DNA of 64,000 bases from Hanstruepera flava (lineage in GTDB: Bacteria > Bacteroidota > Bacteroidia > Flavobacteriales > Flavobacteriaceae), in assembly GCF_023634025.1 (NCBI RefSeq), contig NZ_JALJCW010000001.1, forward strand, positions 186,001 through 250,000, written 5' to 3'. Numbering within the stretch: position 1 is the first letter of the stretch; each line of letters begins with the position of its first letter. Of this stretch, positions 18,058 through 27,913 are shown piece by piece. The position numbers were made by a program, and so were the translations under genes. A model generated the notes under the pieces. That model was given only the letters and a program-made list of their open reading frames with translations. It did not search any database and had not been told where the DNA came from.

Positions 18058-21000
18058 TTATTCTTTTAGAGAAACTAGTATATAGTTTATTTCACCTTTT
18101 CTTTTAAAGACGCTCTCACTTGATTTTGTGTCCATAATTAGAGAATCAAAGACTTCTGATTTACCATTGTTTTTGACTACTTCTATAGAACTTTGACTAG
18201 ATAGTTTATATATGATAGGCACTTGACAATAGGTGAAGCAAATAGATTTTTCATCGACAGGCAATTTTTTGATTTCGTTATTCAGTGCTGTGTAAACAAA
18301 AGTTTTAGTCTCTTTTAAGAATTCATTGCCTCTCAATAGTTTGGGGTTGAAGACTATTTTTCCGTTTTCCACAAAAACACCCAATTCACCAAAACGACAT
18401 AGAATATCTTCTTTTACTTGACCTGTCATCCCGGGTTGTTGAGCACCTTTACCTAATGGTGTATGCGAATATGGATCTGTTGGAAAGGCTCCATATAGTT
18501 TTGGTGATTTGTGAACACCAATACCTTCATTTATTTCATAGTAATGGTCCAACAAACCTCCAATGGTCACTTCACTTTCACCATCTTTATACGCTTTCAA
18601 ACTGGTTTCTTGAACTGCTAATAATAACTTTGATACCATGTGCCAGTAAATGGAACCAAGACCTTCATATCCAAAAAATGTTCCCGAACGTCCTGTAAAT
18701 GCCTTATGATTAAACAGTTCTTCATAGGTGTTTAAAAGTAAGGTTCTGTCTTTTTTAACAAGTGCTTCATACTTTTGTGGTAACGCATCAAGAGCTTCCT
18801 TCAATTTATCTGCATTATTAAAGTTGCCATTAAAATGATAACTATTTAAAACATCTTGTTGAATAATCTGCTTATTTCCATCTTTGAGTAATTGTTGCAA
18901 CAATTCAGACTGCTCAACGGCTTGTTTAGGTAGCTTATTTTTTTCAAAAAATCCTAGAAGCTCCTTATTCGGATATAATAAATAACTATACTGATCTGGC
19001 CTGAACAAAGTACTAGATTTTAAGGCGTTTAAAACTTCTAACGATTGCTCTCCAGAAATATACCCTGAACTTAAAACAGCTACTTGTCCTTCCAGCATTT
19101 CTGGCAAATATGAAATTGCTATTTCAGAATCACCTTTAACAGTCATTAAATTATATGCGTGATAGAGCTTGTCTTCGCGTTGGTTGGCGTTGATAGAATG
19201 CTCAAGATAAGCATTGGATAAATCTAGAAACTGTGAAATACTAGCTTTGGTTATGTTGCCTTTATTTCCCGAAAATCCGTTATCGTAAATTTTCAATCTA
19301 AAATCACTTCCGGCTTGACCTAGTCCATCTAGTACCAATTTTCTATCGCTATTTGAAAAACTAGTGTTTAGGTGATTTTTAAAATCATTAAAAGTGTTCA
19401 GTATTCTATCAAAAAACACTTTAAGTTCTTCTGAAACTTCAAAAGATTCGGTTTCAGTATTTGATACTATGTTTTCGAAAAAGCTAATGAATCGTCTTAA
19501 ATAATATAGCGTAACCATAGAAACACCGTTCCCCACCAAGGCATTATTAGCATCGTTCCATTCAGGTCTTTGCGTATTCATCCAAATACCGCCTTCTGGT
19601 ATAAAATTGGACAATTTTGCCAAAACAGTTGCCAAAAGCTTTTCCATTAAATTAGCCTTACAAATGCCTTTGGTTTTATCTCTCAACAAAGCACCATCAG
19701 CTCCAAACTCATCACGTAATTGGTGTATTTTGGCATCTAGTGCATCATCAAAAACAATGGTGTCTTTTGGGTTTTTTAACAAATCTGAATAAGCTTTTAT
19801 CTTGTATGGTACGTTGGCATACACAAACATATTCTCATTAAAATAAGTAGCTAATTTATGTGGATAATGACTTTCTATAATTTCTAAAAACTTGAGTAGA
19901 TAAATAATTTGATGGTCTCCCCAATATCCTATGTAAGACCATGGATCATCTGGCTCTATCGTTTCCCAATCAAAACCGTCCTTTGTAACGCGATATGGAT
20001 TATAGCCATCAAATGTTGTCGCATTTAAGAATTTATGAATCATGCCTTCAATAAATTCTGGATAAGAATGAGCTAGGGCTTCCCAATTCTGAAAGATATC
20101 GCGCCAATTCCCTTCATAGTCTAAAATTTTGGAACCATCAACCTCGCTTCTTGTGTTAATTGAAAACTGATTCCATGGACGACTTGGATCGCCATGTCTT
20201 CTACTGAATTTTAATGGTAAATATTCATAACAAAGCCTTTTAAAATCACTGTTATTATCAGCGTTTGCGAGACCTTTTAAGTATTCTAGACTAAAGGTTT
20301 CTGGTAAACTATTTAGTGCATGTACCTTTTCTTTATAGACTTGTTTATTCGCTTTTTGTAGATATGGTATAAAATCGGTTTTTTCAATTTGATAGTTATT
20401 GTCAAAAATACCTCCGCGCATAATGTTAAACAAGGTATTTGAAAAATGACGAGCATTGCGCAATTTGTTTCTACTTAGCTGCATAGCATCAGATGCTCCT
20501 GCTAATTCTAATAAATGCTTGGTACCTAAATGAACATTATCTAAAACTTGAGCTTTTAAGTTGGTTTCATATTTTATTTTTTCTGAAATACTAACCACAT
20601 CACTAATGCTTTGGTTAACATTGGCAACGAACATCCAATCTTGTTTCTGTCCTGATTCCAAGTTGAAATCTGTAGAAATAAAATAAGCACCTTTTTCAGC
20701 TTTAACGTCTGTTTCTGTCTGAACGGGTTCTCCTCTTCTGAATTTATCCAGTTGCATTGAAGACAATAGATATTTTGGTGATTCAAACCCTAAACTCCAG
20801 ACGGTGTTTGATTTTAAAGCTTCACTCGGTTCAGCCTTGTCAACTATTATGGCGCTTAATGCATATATACCTATACCTGTTTGTTCTTGCAACTCACTAC
20901 GTTTGTAGGCATCGACCAAATTACTGTAACTATTTTGTAAGTCAGATCCGACTCCGAAAGGAATTATGTTTTGAAGCCCATCTAGAACATTCACGGTCAC

Positions 21001-21570
21001 AATAGAATTTGAATGATTAATTAGCTTTGACTTTTTAATAAAACCATAGGCGTTACTGGTACTCCATTGATAACTAAAAGTCAGTTCTAAATCATTGTTG
21101 ATTTCTTCAAAAATCACTTTATTGCCATATTGATTTTTATAAATGTTTCGTTGAATGTCGTAGATGCCGTAATATCTATTGGAAAAAGGTTCCCATAAAT
21201 AAGTCTTATTACTTTTAATAACACCCAATATGGTTTTACTCCCTGTTGTTTCAGCAGATTCTGTGATTTTATCATCTGTATAATATGGAAATAATGCGTG
21301 ATTCGCGTCTTTTCTTCCTGCAGACAGACCACCATTACTTGATATAAACATCCAGTGATTGGAATTACTGATGAGACTCATAAAAAATGGTCTCATCCGG
21401 TCGGAATTTGAAATTTTAAAATAAACCTCGCCCTCAAAATTTATAAGTTCACCAGTAATCGCTTCCTCGTCAAAGGAAGCCTGGTTGTTGCCTAAATAAA
21501 TTTTATTACGACTCATAATTATCTCTTTGTCATCTATATCTTGATTATTAGTTAAAGCTTTTGTCGTCAT
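18058..21570 (-). CDS. GH149-type beta-1,3-glucan phosphorylase (GH94-like clan)
   Basis: This 1170-residue protein has no signal peptide and is cytoplasmic. Its fold is that of cellobiose-phosphorylase-like enzymes: an N-terminal beta-sandwich (YFKISNSDRMRPFFMSL, ASNGGLSAGR-type motifs), linker helices and an (alpha/alpha)6 barrel (GYWGDHQIIYLLKFLE). The motif RPEWNDANNALVG places an aspartate (D673 from the upstream start) where GH94 enzymes have their catalytic acid. The length (about 1100-1200) and glucan-locus setting fit GH149, which phosphorolyses beta-1,3-oligoglucans to glucose-1-phosphate. An alternative start is Met19 (21516), preceded by AAAGAGA. GH94-like glucan synthase-type phosphorylases cannot be fully excluded. 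Confidence 0.75.
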   Translation of the reverse strand: MTTKALTNNQDIDDKEIIMSRNKIYLGNNQASFDEEAITGELINFEGEVYFKISNSDRMRPFFMSLISNSNHWMFISSNGGLSAGRKDANHALFPYYTDDKITESAETTGSKTILGVIKSNKTYLWEPFSNRYYGIYDIQRNIYKNQYGNKVIFEEINNDLELTFSYQWSTSNAYGFIKKSKLINHSNSIVTVNVLDGLQNIIPFGVGSDLQNSYSNLVDAYKRSELQEQTGIGIYALSAIIVDKAEPSEALKSNTVWSLGFESPKYLLSSMQLDKFRRGEPVQTETDVKAEKGAYFISTDFNLESGQKQDWMFVANVNQSISDVVSISEKIKYETNLKAQVLDNVHLGTKHLLELAGASDAMQLSRNKLRNARHFSNTLFNIMRGGIFDNNYQIEKTDFIPYLQKANKQVYKEKVHALNSLPETFSLEYLKGLANADNNSDFKRLCYEYLPLKFSRRHGDPSRPWNQFSINTRSEVDGSKILDYEGNWRDIFQNWEALAHSYPEFIEGMIHKFLNATTFDGYNPYRVTKDGFDWETIEPDDPWSYIGYWGDHQIIYLLKFLEIIESHYPHKLATYFNENMFVYANVPYKIKAYSDLLKNPKDTIVFDDALDAKIHQLRDEFGADGALLRDKTKGICKANLMEKLLATVLAKLSNFIPEGGIWMNTQRPEWNDANNALVGNGVSMVTLYYLRRFISFFENIVSNTETESFEVSEELKVFFDRILNTFNDFKNHLNTSFSNSDRKLVLDGLGQAGSDFRLKIYDNGFSGNKGNITKASISQFLDLSNAYLEHSINANQREDKLYHAYNLMTVKGDSEIAISYLPEMLEGQVAVLSSGYISGEQSLEVLNALKSSTLFRPDQYSYLLYPNKELLGFFEKNKLPKQAVEQSELLQQLLKDGNKQIIQQDVLNSYHFNGNFNNADKLKEALDALPQKYEALVKKDRTLLLNTYEELFNHKAFTGRSGTFFGYEGLGSIYWHMVSKLLLAVQETSLKAYKDGESEVTIGGLLDHYYEINEGIGVHKSPKLYGAFPTDPYSHTPLGKGAQQPGMTGQVKEDILCRFGELGVFVENGKIVFNPKLLRGNEFLKETKTFVYTALNNEIKKLPVDEKSICFTYCQVPIIYKLSSQSSIEVVKNNGKSEVFDSLIMDTKSSESVFKRKGEINYILVSLKE

Positions 21571-21642
21571 TGTAGTTTTTTAAACCTACACCTACAAACT
21601 AGTAGGCTAGATTGATGATTCGTAAAAATTTGGGTATTTTTT

Positions 21643-21667
21643 AAGGTCGAGAAACTGTCTCGACCTT
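21643..21667 (-). other. Intra-operon hairpin between GH16 and GH149 genes
   Basis: AAGGTCGAGA and TCTCGACCTT form a perfect 10-bp stem with a 5-nt loop. On the minus strand it is followed by A-rich rather than T-rich sequence, so it is not a standard intrinsic terminator; it may protect or process the operon mRNA. The gap 21571-21690 is otherwise empty. Confidence 0.55.
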
Positions 21668-21690
21668 TAATATAATATGTTTAAAGTGTT

Positions 21691-22506
21691 CTATTGATAA
21701 ACGCGGACATAATCAACGTACATAGTCTGTGGAAAAATAGTATTGGCATTTGGAGGCCCTCCATAATTACCACCTACTGCAACATTCATGATTATGTAAA
21801 ACGGTTGGTTATCAAAAATCCAAGGGCCAGGAACATCTTCTGGTGTTATTTGATTGTACAACACATCATCTACATAAAAGTTAATGTATCCTTGACCCCA
21901 TTCAATACCAAAGACATGGAAACCTGTATCAAACCTATCATTTACTAAATCGTAAGCTTTTGATATAGATTCTCCTGCAGAATATCCAGGTCCGTGTACT
22001 GTTCCATTAATAATAGTTGGTTCACTCCCTCGGTTTTCCATGATGTCAATCTCGCCACATGCTGGCCATTCAACCACATCAGAATTTGAGCCTAACATCC
22101 AAAAGGCTGGCCACATACCTTGTCCCCATGGTAACTGAATGCGGGCTTCAAAACGTCCGTATTTTTTTTCAAATAAATCTTTAGTTTGAATTCTGGCCGA
22201 AGTAAAACCTGAACCTTCATAAGATTCTTCACGAGCAGTAATCATCAACATCCCATCTTGAACACTAATATTTTCTGGTCTGCTTGTATAGTATTGTAAT
22301 TCGTTATTTCCCCAGCCGGGTATACCTTGCTCGGAACCATTTCCAATGTCATAATTCCATTTGCTTGTGTCTAATGGTCCATCCGTATTAAACTCATCCT
22401 GCCAAACCAGTTGGTTCAAAGTTGTTACAGTCTGGGTTTCATCTGTAGAACAACTTATTAGAAACTGACTAAATACTATTAATAGTATATAATTTAATTT
22501 ATTCAT
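21691..22506 (-). CDS. GH16 family endo-beta-1,3-glucanase (laminarinase-like lipoprotein)
   Basis: I place the start at the Met giving MNKLNYILLIVFSQFLISCSTDE (ATG at 22506), because it yields a proper lipoprotein signal with Cys19 and avoids overlap with the gene ending at 22529. The 271-residue protein is a single GH16 jelly-roll: LVWQDEFNTDGPLDTSKWNYD at the start, then the catalytic ACGEIDIMENRG with both glutamates present, and MYVDYVRVYQ at the end. The EIDIME form is typical of bacterial laminarinases. It should be the endo-acting surface or periplasmic enzyme that opens laminarin chains. Confidence 0.94.
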   Translation of the reverse strand: MNKLNYILLIVFSQFLISCSTDETQTVTTLNQLVWQDEFNTDGPLDTSKWNYDIGNGSEQGIPGWGNNELQYYTSRPENISVQDGMLMITAREESYEGSGFTSARIQTKDLFEKKYGRFEARIQLPWGQGMWPAFWMLGSNSDVVEWPACGEIDIMENRGSEPTIINGTVHGPGYSAGESISKAYDLVNDRFDTGFHVFGIEWGQGYINFYVDDVLYNQITPEDVPGPWIFDNQPFYIIMNVAVGGNYGGPPNANTIFPQTMYVDYVRVYQ

Positions 22507-22528
22507 TTTATATAGTTTCTTTTTTTTA

Positions 22529-24457
22529 TTAATCAATAATTTGAATATCGTCAAAATAGTAGGTGCTACCGTCACCAGGTAGATCTACAACAAATTCAAA
22601 AAATACTACTATTCTTACGTAATCTATTGAAGGATTATAAACGCTACTGAAATCCCATTCCAATTCTTCCCATTCATCCGAAGTGGTTGTTGAAGCATCA
22701 ATTTCTATACCCGCAGTGTTATTTTGATCTTCCAACCTAACCTTTATTGGGATACCACTTTTTGGAGATAGAATTTTCATCCTGACTTTTTGAGAGGTCA
22801 AAAAATCAATAGGAGAATCCAAATTTAATGCAGTACCAGCAAAAAATTGAGCTCCTACAGTTTTAATCGACTGCATAACTGTTGATGTTGGATTAATTCC
22901 GGTCGCCATAGGATTGGGCTGAATCGAAGAGTCTGCTCCTTCAAATCCAACAAAATCATAAACTAAACTCGTAGATTCAAAACCTATTGGAAAAGCGACT
23001 TCAGTTGCCATAGAATCATCCACATTTGGTGAAGGTTCTAGTACATCACGGTAAAAATAAATATTATCTAAATAGAAATTACTTAACGATGAGCCATTAA
23101 TGTTTTCATATATAATGAGTCCTAAATTATCTTTATTAGCTAAAGTTAAAGGGAACTCTAAAGTGACCCATTGATTAGAAACAACGTCGGAAGAATTAAC
23201 AAAAATCTGCTGTCTGGTGTCATCACCACCACCATCTTGTCCGTCATCGCCAAAATCTACAACCGAAATTAAAAAGTCAAAATCTGATGGGACATCACCT
23301 GGTATATACATATTGAGATGTAAATTGGAATGTCCCGTCGCATCTACAGTTGGGTTCGCAAACTGATTTCCAACAAAATTAAAGTTCGTATAATTTAATA
23401 TATTATCTCCATTAATAGCAAAATCAGCTGATAAGGTAGTTTGGAATGGTTCCCAATAGCCGTTATAAAAATCAACTGGCACATTTTCATAAACATCACT
23501 AAAAATTGAAATCACGTTATCTGGGTCTCGTGTTGGTTCAGGAGCTAAATCAAAATCCCCTAAAGAATTAATTGTTAGAGATCCAACAGCTTCCAATCCT
23601 CCAATAGCAGCAGTAATAATAGCTGTTCCACCAGAATTAACCGTTATCTGGCCTAATTCGTCGACACTAGCAACACCAGGATTAGAAGAAACAAATTCAA
23701 AATAACTAGGCGCTGCTACAACTGTTTGATCAAGGCCTGTTCCTAAATTATAGGTTTGAGTTAAACCTGAAACTTCCAACTCTACACCTGTAAAAGTATC
23801 TACTATAACATCCTCTCCGTTTTGAATTTGGGGTCTTGGATGAGCTAGTGTACCTAATTTTTCAAACCTAATCTCATCTAGCCAAATTGTATATCCTAGG
23901 CCACCTGTTGCTTGTGTTCCCGCAGCATATCTAAATACACCTCGTTCTTCAACAAGTTTAGACGGATCTGGAATTGGAACAATATATTTATTCCATCCTG
24001 TACCAATACTTACATTAGTTATTGTTGCTTGATATTTGTTATCTATAAAATCTTCACCAAAACCAATGGCATCCAAGTTTACTCCTTGCGATGCTTTGGC
24101 ATAGAAGGTTAACGCATCAAACCCTGTTAAATCTCTTCCTGCACCATCAATTCTTAAAATCGCTCCAGCATAATTACCTTCTGGATCATCAGCATTTGGT
24201 ACATTTATACGAATTGACGCGCTACCTCTATATGTATCAATTCCATCAAAAGATACGGCATCCGGTTTAGAGCCGTTGTAAGGAAAGTAAAAATTGCTTC
24301 CTAAAGCAATTGGCCCATCAATAAAAATATCACCTTCTTTGGAAAATCCAGCCAAAACAGCATCATCTGATAAATCACGTTCACAGCTTCCTATTAATAA
24401 AACGGCAAATATTAATAGTAGCCCTTTAATTTTATTATTGATTTGTATATTTCTCAT
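22529..24457 (-). CDS. Multi-domain glycan-binding-like lipoprotein
   Basis: The 642-residue protein has a lipoprotein signal (LLIFAVLLIGSCERD, Cys25). Domains in order: a beta-sandwich at about 45-205 (GADRDLTG-like region to IWLDEIRFEK), a BIG2-type Ig-like domain at about 215-305 (VASVDELGQITVNSGGTA), a module at about 315-475 starting RDPDNVISIFSDVY and ending FYLDNIYFYRD, and a last beta-sandwich at about 490-642 ending YYFDDIQIID. The third module is related to the first module of the T9SS protein at 10800-12386. No catalytic motif is seen. By position (second gene of the operon) it may take the place of a SusE/F-type surface glycan-binding protein. Confidence 0.8.
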   Translation of the reverse strand: MRNIQINNKIKGLLLIFAVLLIGSCERDLSDDAVLAGFSKEGDIFIDGPIALGSNFYFPYNGSKPDAVSFDGIDTYRGSASIRINVPNADDPEGNYAGAILRIDGAGRDLTGFDALTFYAKASQGVNLDAIGFGEDFIDNKYQATITNVSIGTGWNKYIVPIPDPSKLVEERGVFRYAAGTQATGGLGYTIWLDEIRFEKLGTLAHPRPQIQNGEDVIVDTFTGVELEVSGLTQTYNLGTGLDQTVVAAPSYFEFVSSNPGVASVDELGQITVNSGGTAIITAAIGGLEAVGSLTINSLGDFDLAPEPTRDPDNVISIFSDVYENVPVDFYNGYWEPFQTTLSADFAINGDNILNYTNFNFVGNQFANPTVDATGHSNLHLNMYIPGDVPSDFDFLISVVDFGDDGQDGGGDDTRQQIFVNSSDVVSNQWVTLEFPLTLANKDNLGLIIYENINGSSLSNFYLDNIYFYRDVLEPSPNVDDSMATEVAFPIGFESTSLVYDFVGFEGADSSIQPNPMATGINPTSTVMQSIKTVGAQFFAGTALNLDSPIDFLTSQKVRMKILSPKSGIPIKVRLEDQNNTAGIEIDASTTTSDEWEELEWDFSSVYNPSIDYVRIVVFFEFVVDLPGDGSTYYFDDIQIID

Positions 24458-24469
24458 AATCTTATTTTT

Positions 24470-27400
24470 TTATTTACCTACGTTAATATGGATATATGTT
24501 CTAATCTCCCATTCGTTTCCATCAGGAAACCCAACAGGGCTTAATATTGGTAAAGTAGAAAATCCCTCAACTGCAGCTGGAGCATACCTATTAGAATATT
24601 GGTCTAAAGTACGATAGGTCCCTCTAATGCCAATTTGTGTATTTGGTAAAATATACCAATCCGGTTTTCCTAATGTAGTTGATAAATCAAGCATTACCTG
24701 AACAGGGAATGTCAGGTTGAAGTCGCGATGATAATCATAAGGTCCCCAATCATTGAACTTTGATGAGTAAACTACCTTTAATTTTTTATAAATTACCCTT
24801 ATATCACCACCATACCGTTCAATCAATCTTGGGTCACTACCATTTGCTTGGGCATTCCCAAAATACAAGTTGGCTATAATTCCAAAATCTGAATGAATTT
24901 TAGATACTATTCTGGTATTAGATTCCCACAGGTCCTCTGCTGGAGCTGCTCCTGGAAATGCAAATGTAGTTCTTCCATCAGGCAAAATACCAATGGCAGC
25001 ATCTTGTGAAGTGGGTAAATGACGAAAAACAAAACCAGTACTAAAAGCAAATTTGGCGTCTTCTTGTCTATCATTGTCCCATTGGTACATCCATGTTCCT
25101 GGCGTTGGATCATAAGTTAAGAGTAATTCACCAGCCACCGTTTCTCTGTTAACTCTAACTGCAAATGGATCATCTTGAATATTTCTTAATCGTCCTGGAG
25201 CGCCAACATCCCCTGGCATAGGATCAACCAATGGTTTTTGCCATAGGAAATTAGGTGCTACCTGTAAGTTTCCAAATGAGTAAGTAAACCCAGTTAAAAA
25301 ATTGCTTTGGTTTCCACTACCTGAATCTTTGAGTCTCCAGCCTGTAAAAGTTTGAGTAGCATCGGCTCCACCATTAGCAACCAATCCCATTACAGCACCT
25401 TGTGCATACCAATTAAATCGCCCTTTAGAATAGGTGATTTTTGCTTTTCCACCCCAATTATCTTGGCCTTTAATTTCATCTTCATAAACCGTGTAATTTC
25501 CTGATTCTCCTACAGCATATTGAAACTTGCGACCATTCAGAGGTTGTCCAGCCCAAATCCCACCAATCTCAAGGCCTACATTACCAATTTTGGTTTTAGC
25601 ATAAAGCGAAGCTCTTCTAGTCTGAGGTAATGGTACTGCAATAGAAGATACGGCTTCAGGTGCATCATCAATATCATTATGGAAAACAGCAGCTACATCA
25701 AACTTACCAAAAGTTCGTTCATATTTTAAAAGAAAAGCTGGATTTGCTCCCCACCACAATTGTGGTCCAAAAGCAGCTTTTAATCCTTTAAGTGAACCTT
25801 TAGCGTCAATTTCCATACCTGAAATCTCCCCATTGTAGATATCTAAATTGGGGCCGTAATTGGCCTCTGGATATAAACCAAAAAAATCGCCTTCATATTG
25901 CCAGTGATAATGATTGGTTCTATAAAATCCTCTTAAATCAAAGTCTTTATGGTTCCATTCGTATTCTGCGCTATATATTTTAACCCTTTCAATATCCGAA
26001 AGTTGAAGTTCTCCTTCGGCTGTGTTAACTGCTCTGGTTCTTGCTCTATTTTCATAAAATATTTCATCTATTGGATTTTCGGCTACATTACCCACAATAT
26101 TCACATTCACATTAGCTCTCATGTTTGCTGTTGGATTAGCTTCTACTCCAATATAGAAAGATTGCATATGATCAAAACCTAACTCATCCGGAAATACCAA
26201 ATCATCTTCACTAGGTTCATCAGGTGTCGTAATTAAGCTACCACCAGTATTAAAAGTTGTGAATTCAGCTCTTAATTGACTAATTCCTAATTTTTGTGAG
26301 CTTTGCGATTCGAGCGCAGCCTTATCACCTCTTGCCTTTAAAACGGCATCCATAATTTGAATATTCTTAAAATAATTATTTAAGAATTCTAAAGTCATCC
26401 CTTCATCATAAGGATTTAATTGATGAGCTTCTTTGAGTGTATAATAAGCCGCGCGTGGATAAAGGTCGTAAAGGCCTCGCTCATTTGTTGGGCCCTTGGC
26501 ACAAATTCCAAACCATTCTTCATTCATATTATTTTCACCAGGAGCCAAATCATGCGGATATCCACCATTCGCCCATGAGGCGTTACTATCATGAACATCA
26601 GCATTAACCCTATCATCGAACCCATATTTCCACCAACCATCGCTAAACTGAAAGGTGAAACCTCCTATTGAAATTCCAGACTTACCCAATCCAGCCGCAT
26701 TTTCATAAATTTCCTTCCAATTACCCAACATATAATATGCCTGCATTTTTTGATCCTCTTTCTTTTCTATTTCATTAAAAGCATCTGCACCAAATTCAGT
26801 AAATAATAATGGCATATCTAATTTTTCCTTTACGACATCAAACATGTCAGTAAAGGACACGCCTCGATAAGTATTAGTTCCATATATATCAACATCTTTA
26901 CATTCTTCAGCTACAATATCAATAAAGAGAACATCCCCATTACAAATAGCCACAGGATGAGATGGGTCTGCCGATTTCATGAGTTTTGCAGCTTCATTCA
27001 TTAAACGGTACATAGGTCTACCTCTTTTTTCACCTATATATTCTTTTTCTTTTTCATCGTCAGGAAAGTCTTCTGTTTCAGCACCTTGCCAGAAAAGACC
27101 ATAATTATTTTCGTTTCCTAATAGGTACATTAATAATCCAGGTGTGTTTTTATACTCATTAACTAGGCCCTCAATTTCTGTTAACAAATACTCTTGAGTA
27201 TTAGGGTCATCGTAAATGGTTACGGGTGTCCAAACGCCATCAAGTGTCAATCCATAGCGACCAAAAGAATGGTTCAACATAGTATAAATCCCATAGTTAT
27301 CATAAATATACTTTATCCATCTTGCTGGCACTCCTGTATATTGTCTTATCACATTTACGCCCATGTTTTTCAATAAGGACATCTCTGTGTCAAGCCCTTC

Positions 27401-27616
27401 TTTAATGATATCGTCAGAATTCTCCCAAAATCTAGCATCTACAGTATTTTTACCTATTGGAATGTAATCCCAATTCATACCATTAACAATAAAATCTTCA
27501 CCATTAACCATTAATCGCATTCCAGAAGCATCTTTTTTAACGGTTACTGTGTTTTGTTGGGAAAAGCAAAAACATGTGAAAAAGAATATAAATATTGTTA
27601 CTAATTTGTCTCTCAT
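24470..27616 (-). CDS. TIM-barrel glycoside hydrolase fused to a predicted outer-membrane beta-barrel
   Basis: The 1048-residue protein has a signal peptide (MRDKLVTIFIFFFTCFCFSQ). Residues about 22-430 form a GH2/GH5-like clan A TIM barrel: NGMNWDYIPIG, acid/base candidate E169 in LLGNENNYG and nucleophile candidate E274 in LFTEFGADAF. From about 450 to the end the sequence changes to alternating amphipathic strands typical of outer-membrane barrels (AFLLKYERTFGKFDVAAVF, ASLYAKTKIGNVGLEIGG, DIRVIYKKLKVVYSSKF) and ends in a strand (EIRTYIHINVGK). It is the first gene of the operon. It could be a glucan-cleaving or transferring enzyme tethered by, or coupled to, a pore. The exact GH family is not identified. 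Confidence 0.75.
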   Translation of the reverse strand: MRDKLVTIFIFFFTCFCFSQQNTVTVKKDASGMRLMVNGEDFIVNGMNWDYIPIGKNTVDARFWENSDDIIKEGLDTEMSLLKNMGVNVIRQYTGVPARWIKYIYDNYGIYTMLNHSFGRYGLTLDGVWTPVTIYDDPNTQEYLLTEIEGLVNEYKNTPGLLMYLLGNENNYGLFWQGAETEDFPDDEKEKEYIGEKRGRPMYRLMNEAAKLMKSADPSHPVAICNGDVLFIDIVAEECKDVDIYGTNTYRGVSFTDMFDVVKEKLDMPLLFTEFGADAFNEIEKKEDQKMQAYYMLGNWKEIYENAAGLGKSGISIGGFTFQFSDGWWKYGFDDRVNADVHDSNASWANGGYPHDLAPGENNMNEEWFGICAKGPTNERGLYDLYPRAAYYTLKEAHQLNPYDEGMTLEFLNNYFKNIQIMDAVLKARGDKAALESQSSQKLGISQLRAEFTTFNTGGSLITTPDEPSEDDLVFPDELGFDHMQSFYIGVEANPTANMRANVNVNIVGNVAENPIDEIFYENRARTRAVNTAEGELQLSDIERVKIYSAEYEWNHKDFDLRGFYRTNHYHWQYEGDFFGLYPEANYGPNLDIYNGEISGMEIDAKGSLKGLKAAFGPQLWWGANPAFLLKYERTFGKFDVAAVFHNDIDDAPEAVSSIAVPLPQTRRASLYAKTKIGNVGLEIGGIWAGQPLNGRKFQYAVGESGNYTVYEDEIKGQDNWGGKAKITYSKGRFNWYAQGAVMGLVANGGADATQTFTGWRLKDSGSGNQSNFLTGFTYSFGNLQVAPNFLWQKPLVDPMPGDVGAPGRLRNIQDDPFAVRVNRETVAGELLLTYDPTPGTWMYQWDNDRQEDAKFAFSTGFVFRHLPTSQDAAIGILPDGRTTFAFPGAAPAEDLWESNTRIVSKIHSDFGIIANLYFGNAQANGSDPRLIERYGGDIRVIYKKLKVVYSSKFNDWGPYDYHRDFNLTFPVQVMLDLSTTLGKPDWYILPNTQIGIRGTYRTLDQYSNRYAPAAVEGFSTLPILSPVGFPDGNEWEIRTYIHINVGK

Positions 27617-27913
27617 AGTGTTAAGTTTTTAATGAAATAAAGTAAGCGAGCGTACTGTTAGTATAAATAAAGTTGAAACCCACAAGACCATAATTGTAAA
27701 TTTAACCTTTGATTCTATGAATTTGTCATTTTCAACCCCAACAAAAAACATACATTTCAAAAAATATGACCAAAAATTATCAAATCATCAATGTTTGCTT
27801 TTAAAATGGAAGAAAATGCAACATAACATTTTTATGATTGGGGAGAAAAATAAAGACTGTAAAACCAAAATGTTGTGGTAATGTATGGTCAAAAAAGCTA
27901 ATTGTTGTATGCT
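27617..27913 (-). promoter_or_regulatory. Main operon promoter region with operator-like motif
   Basis: This gap lies between the regulator gene and the operon. On the plus strand ACAAAAAACATACA, two bases, TCAAAAAA (27741-27764) matches 12491-12514 at 22 of 24 positions. On the minus strand TAAATTTAC (27704-27696) follows 36 nt downstream, mirroring the other promoter. TGTTGTGG (27871-27878) and TAATGTATGG (27879-27888) also recur there. No -33 element is evident. Confidence 0.6.

Noticed and set aside
21643-21667. Terminator between GH16 and the phosphorylase gene
   Set aside because: The T-run is on the wrong side for minus-strand transcription.
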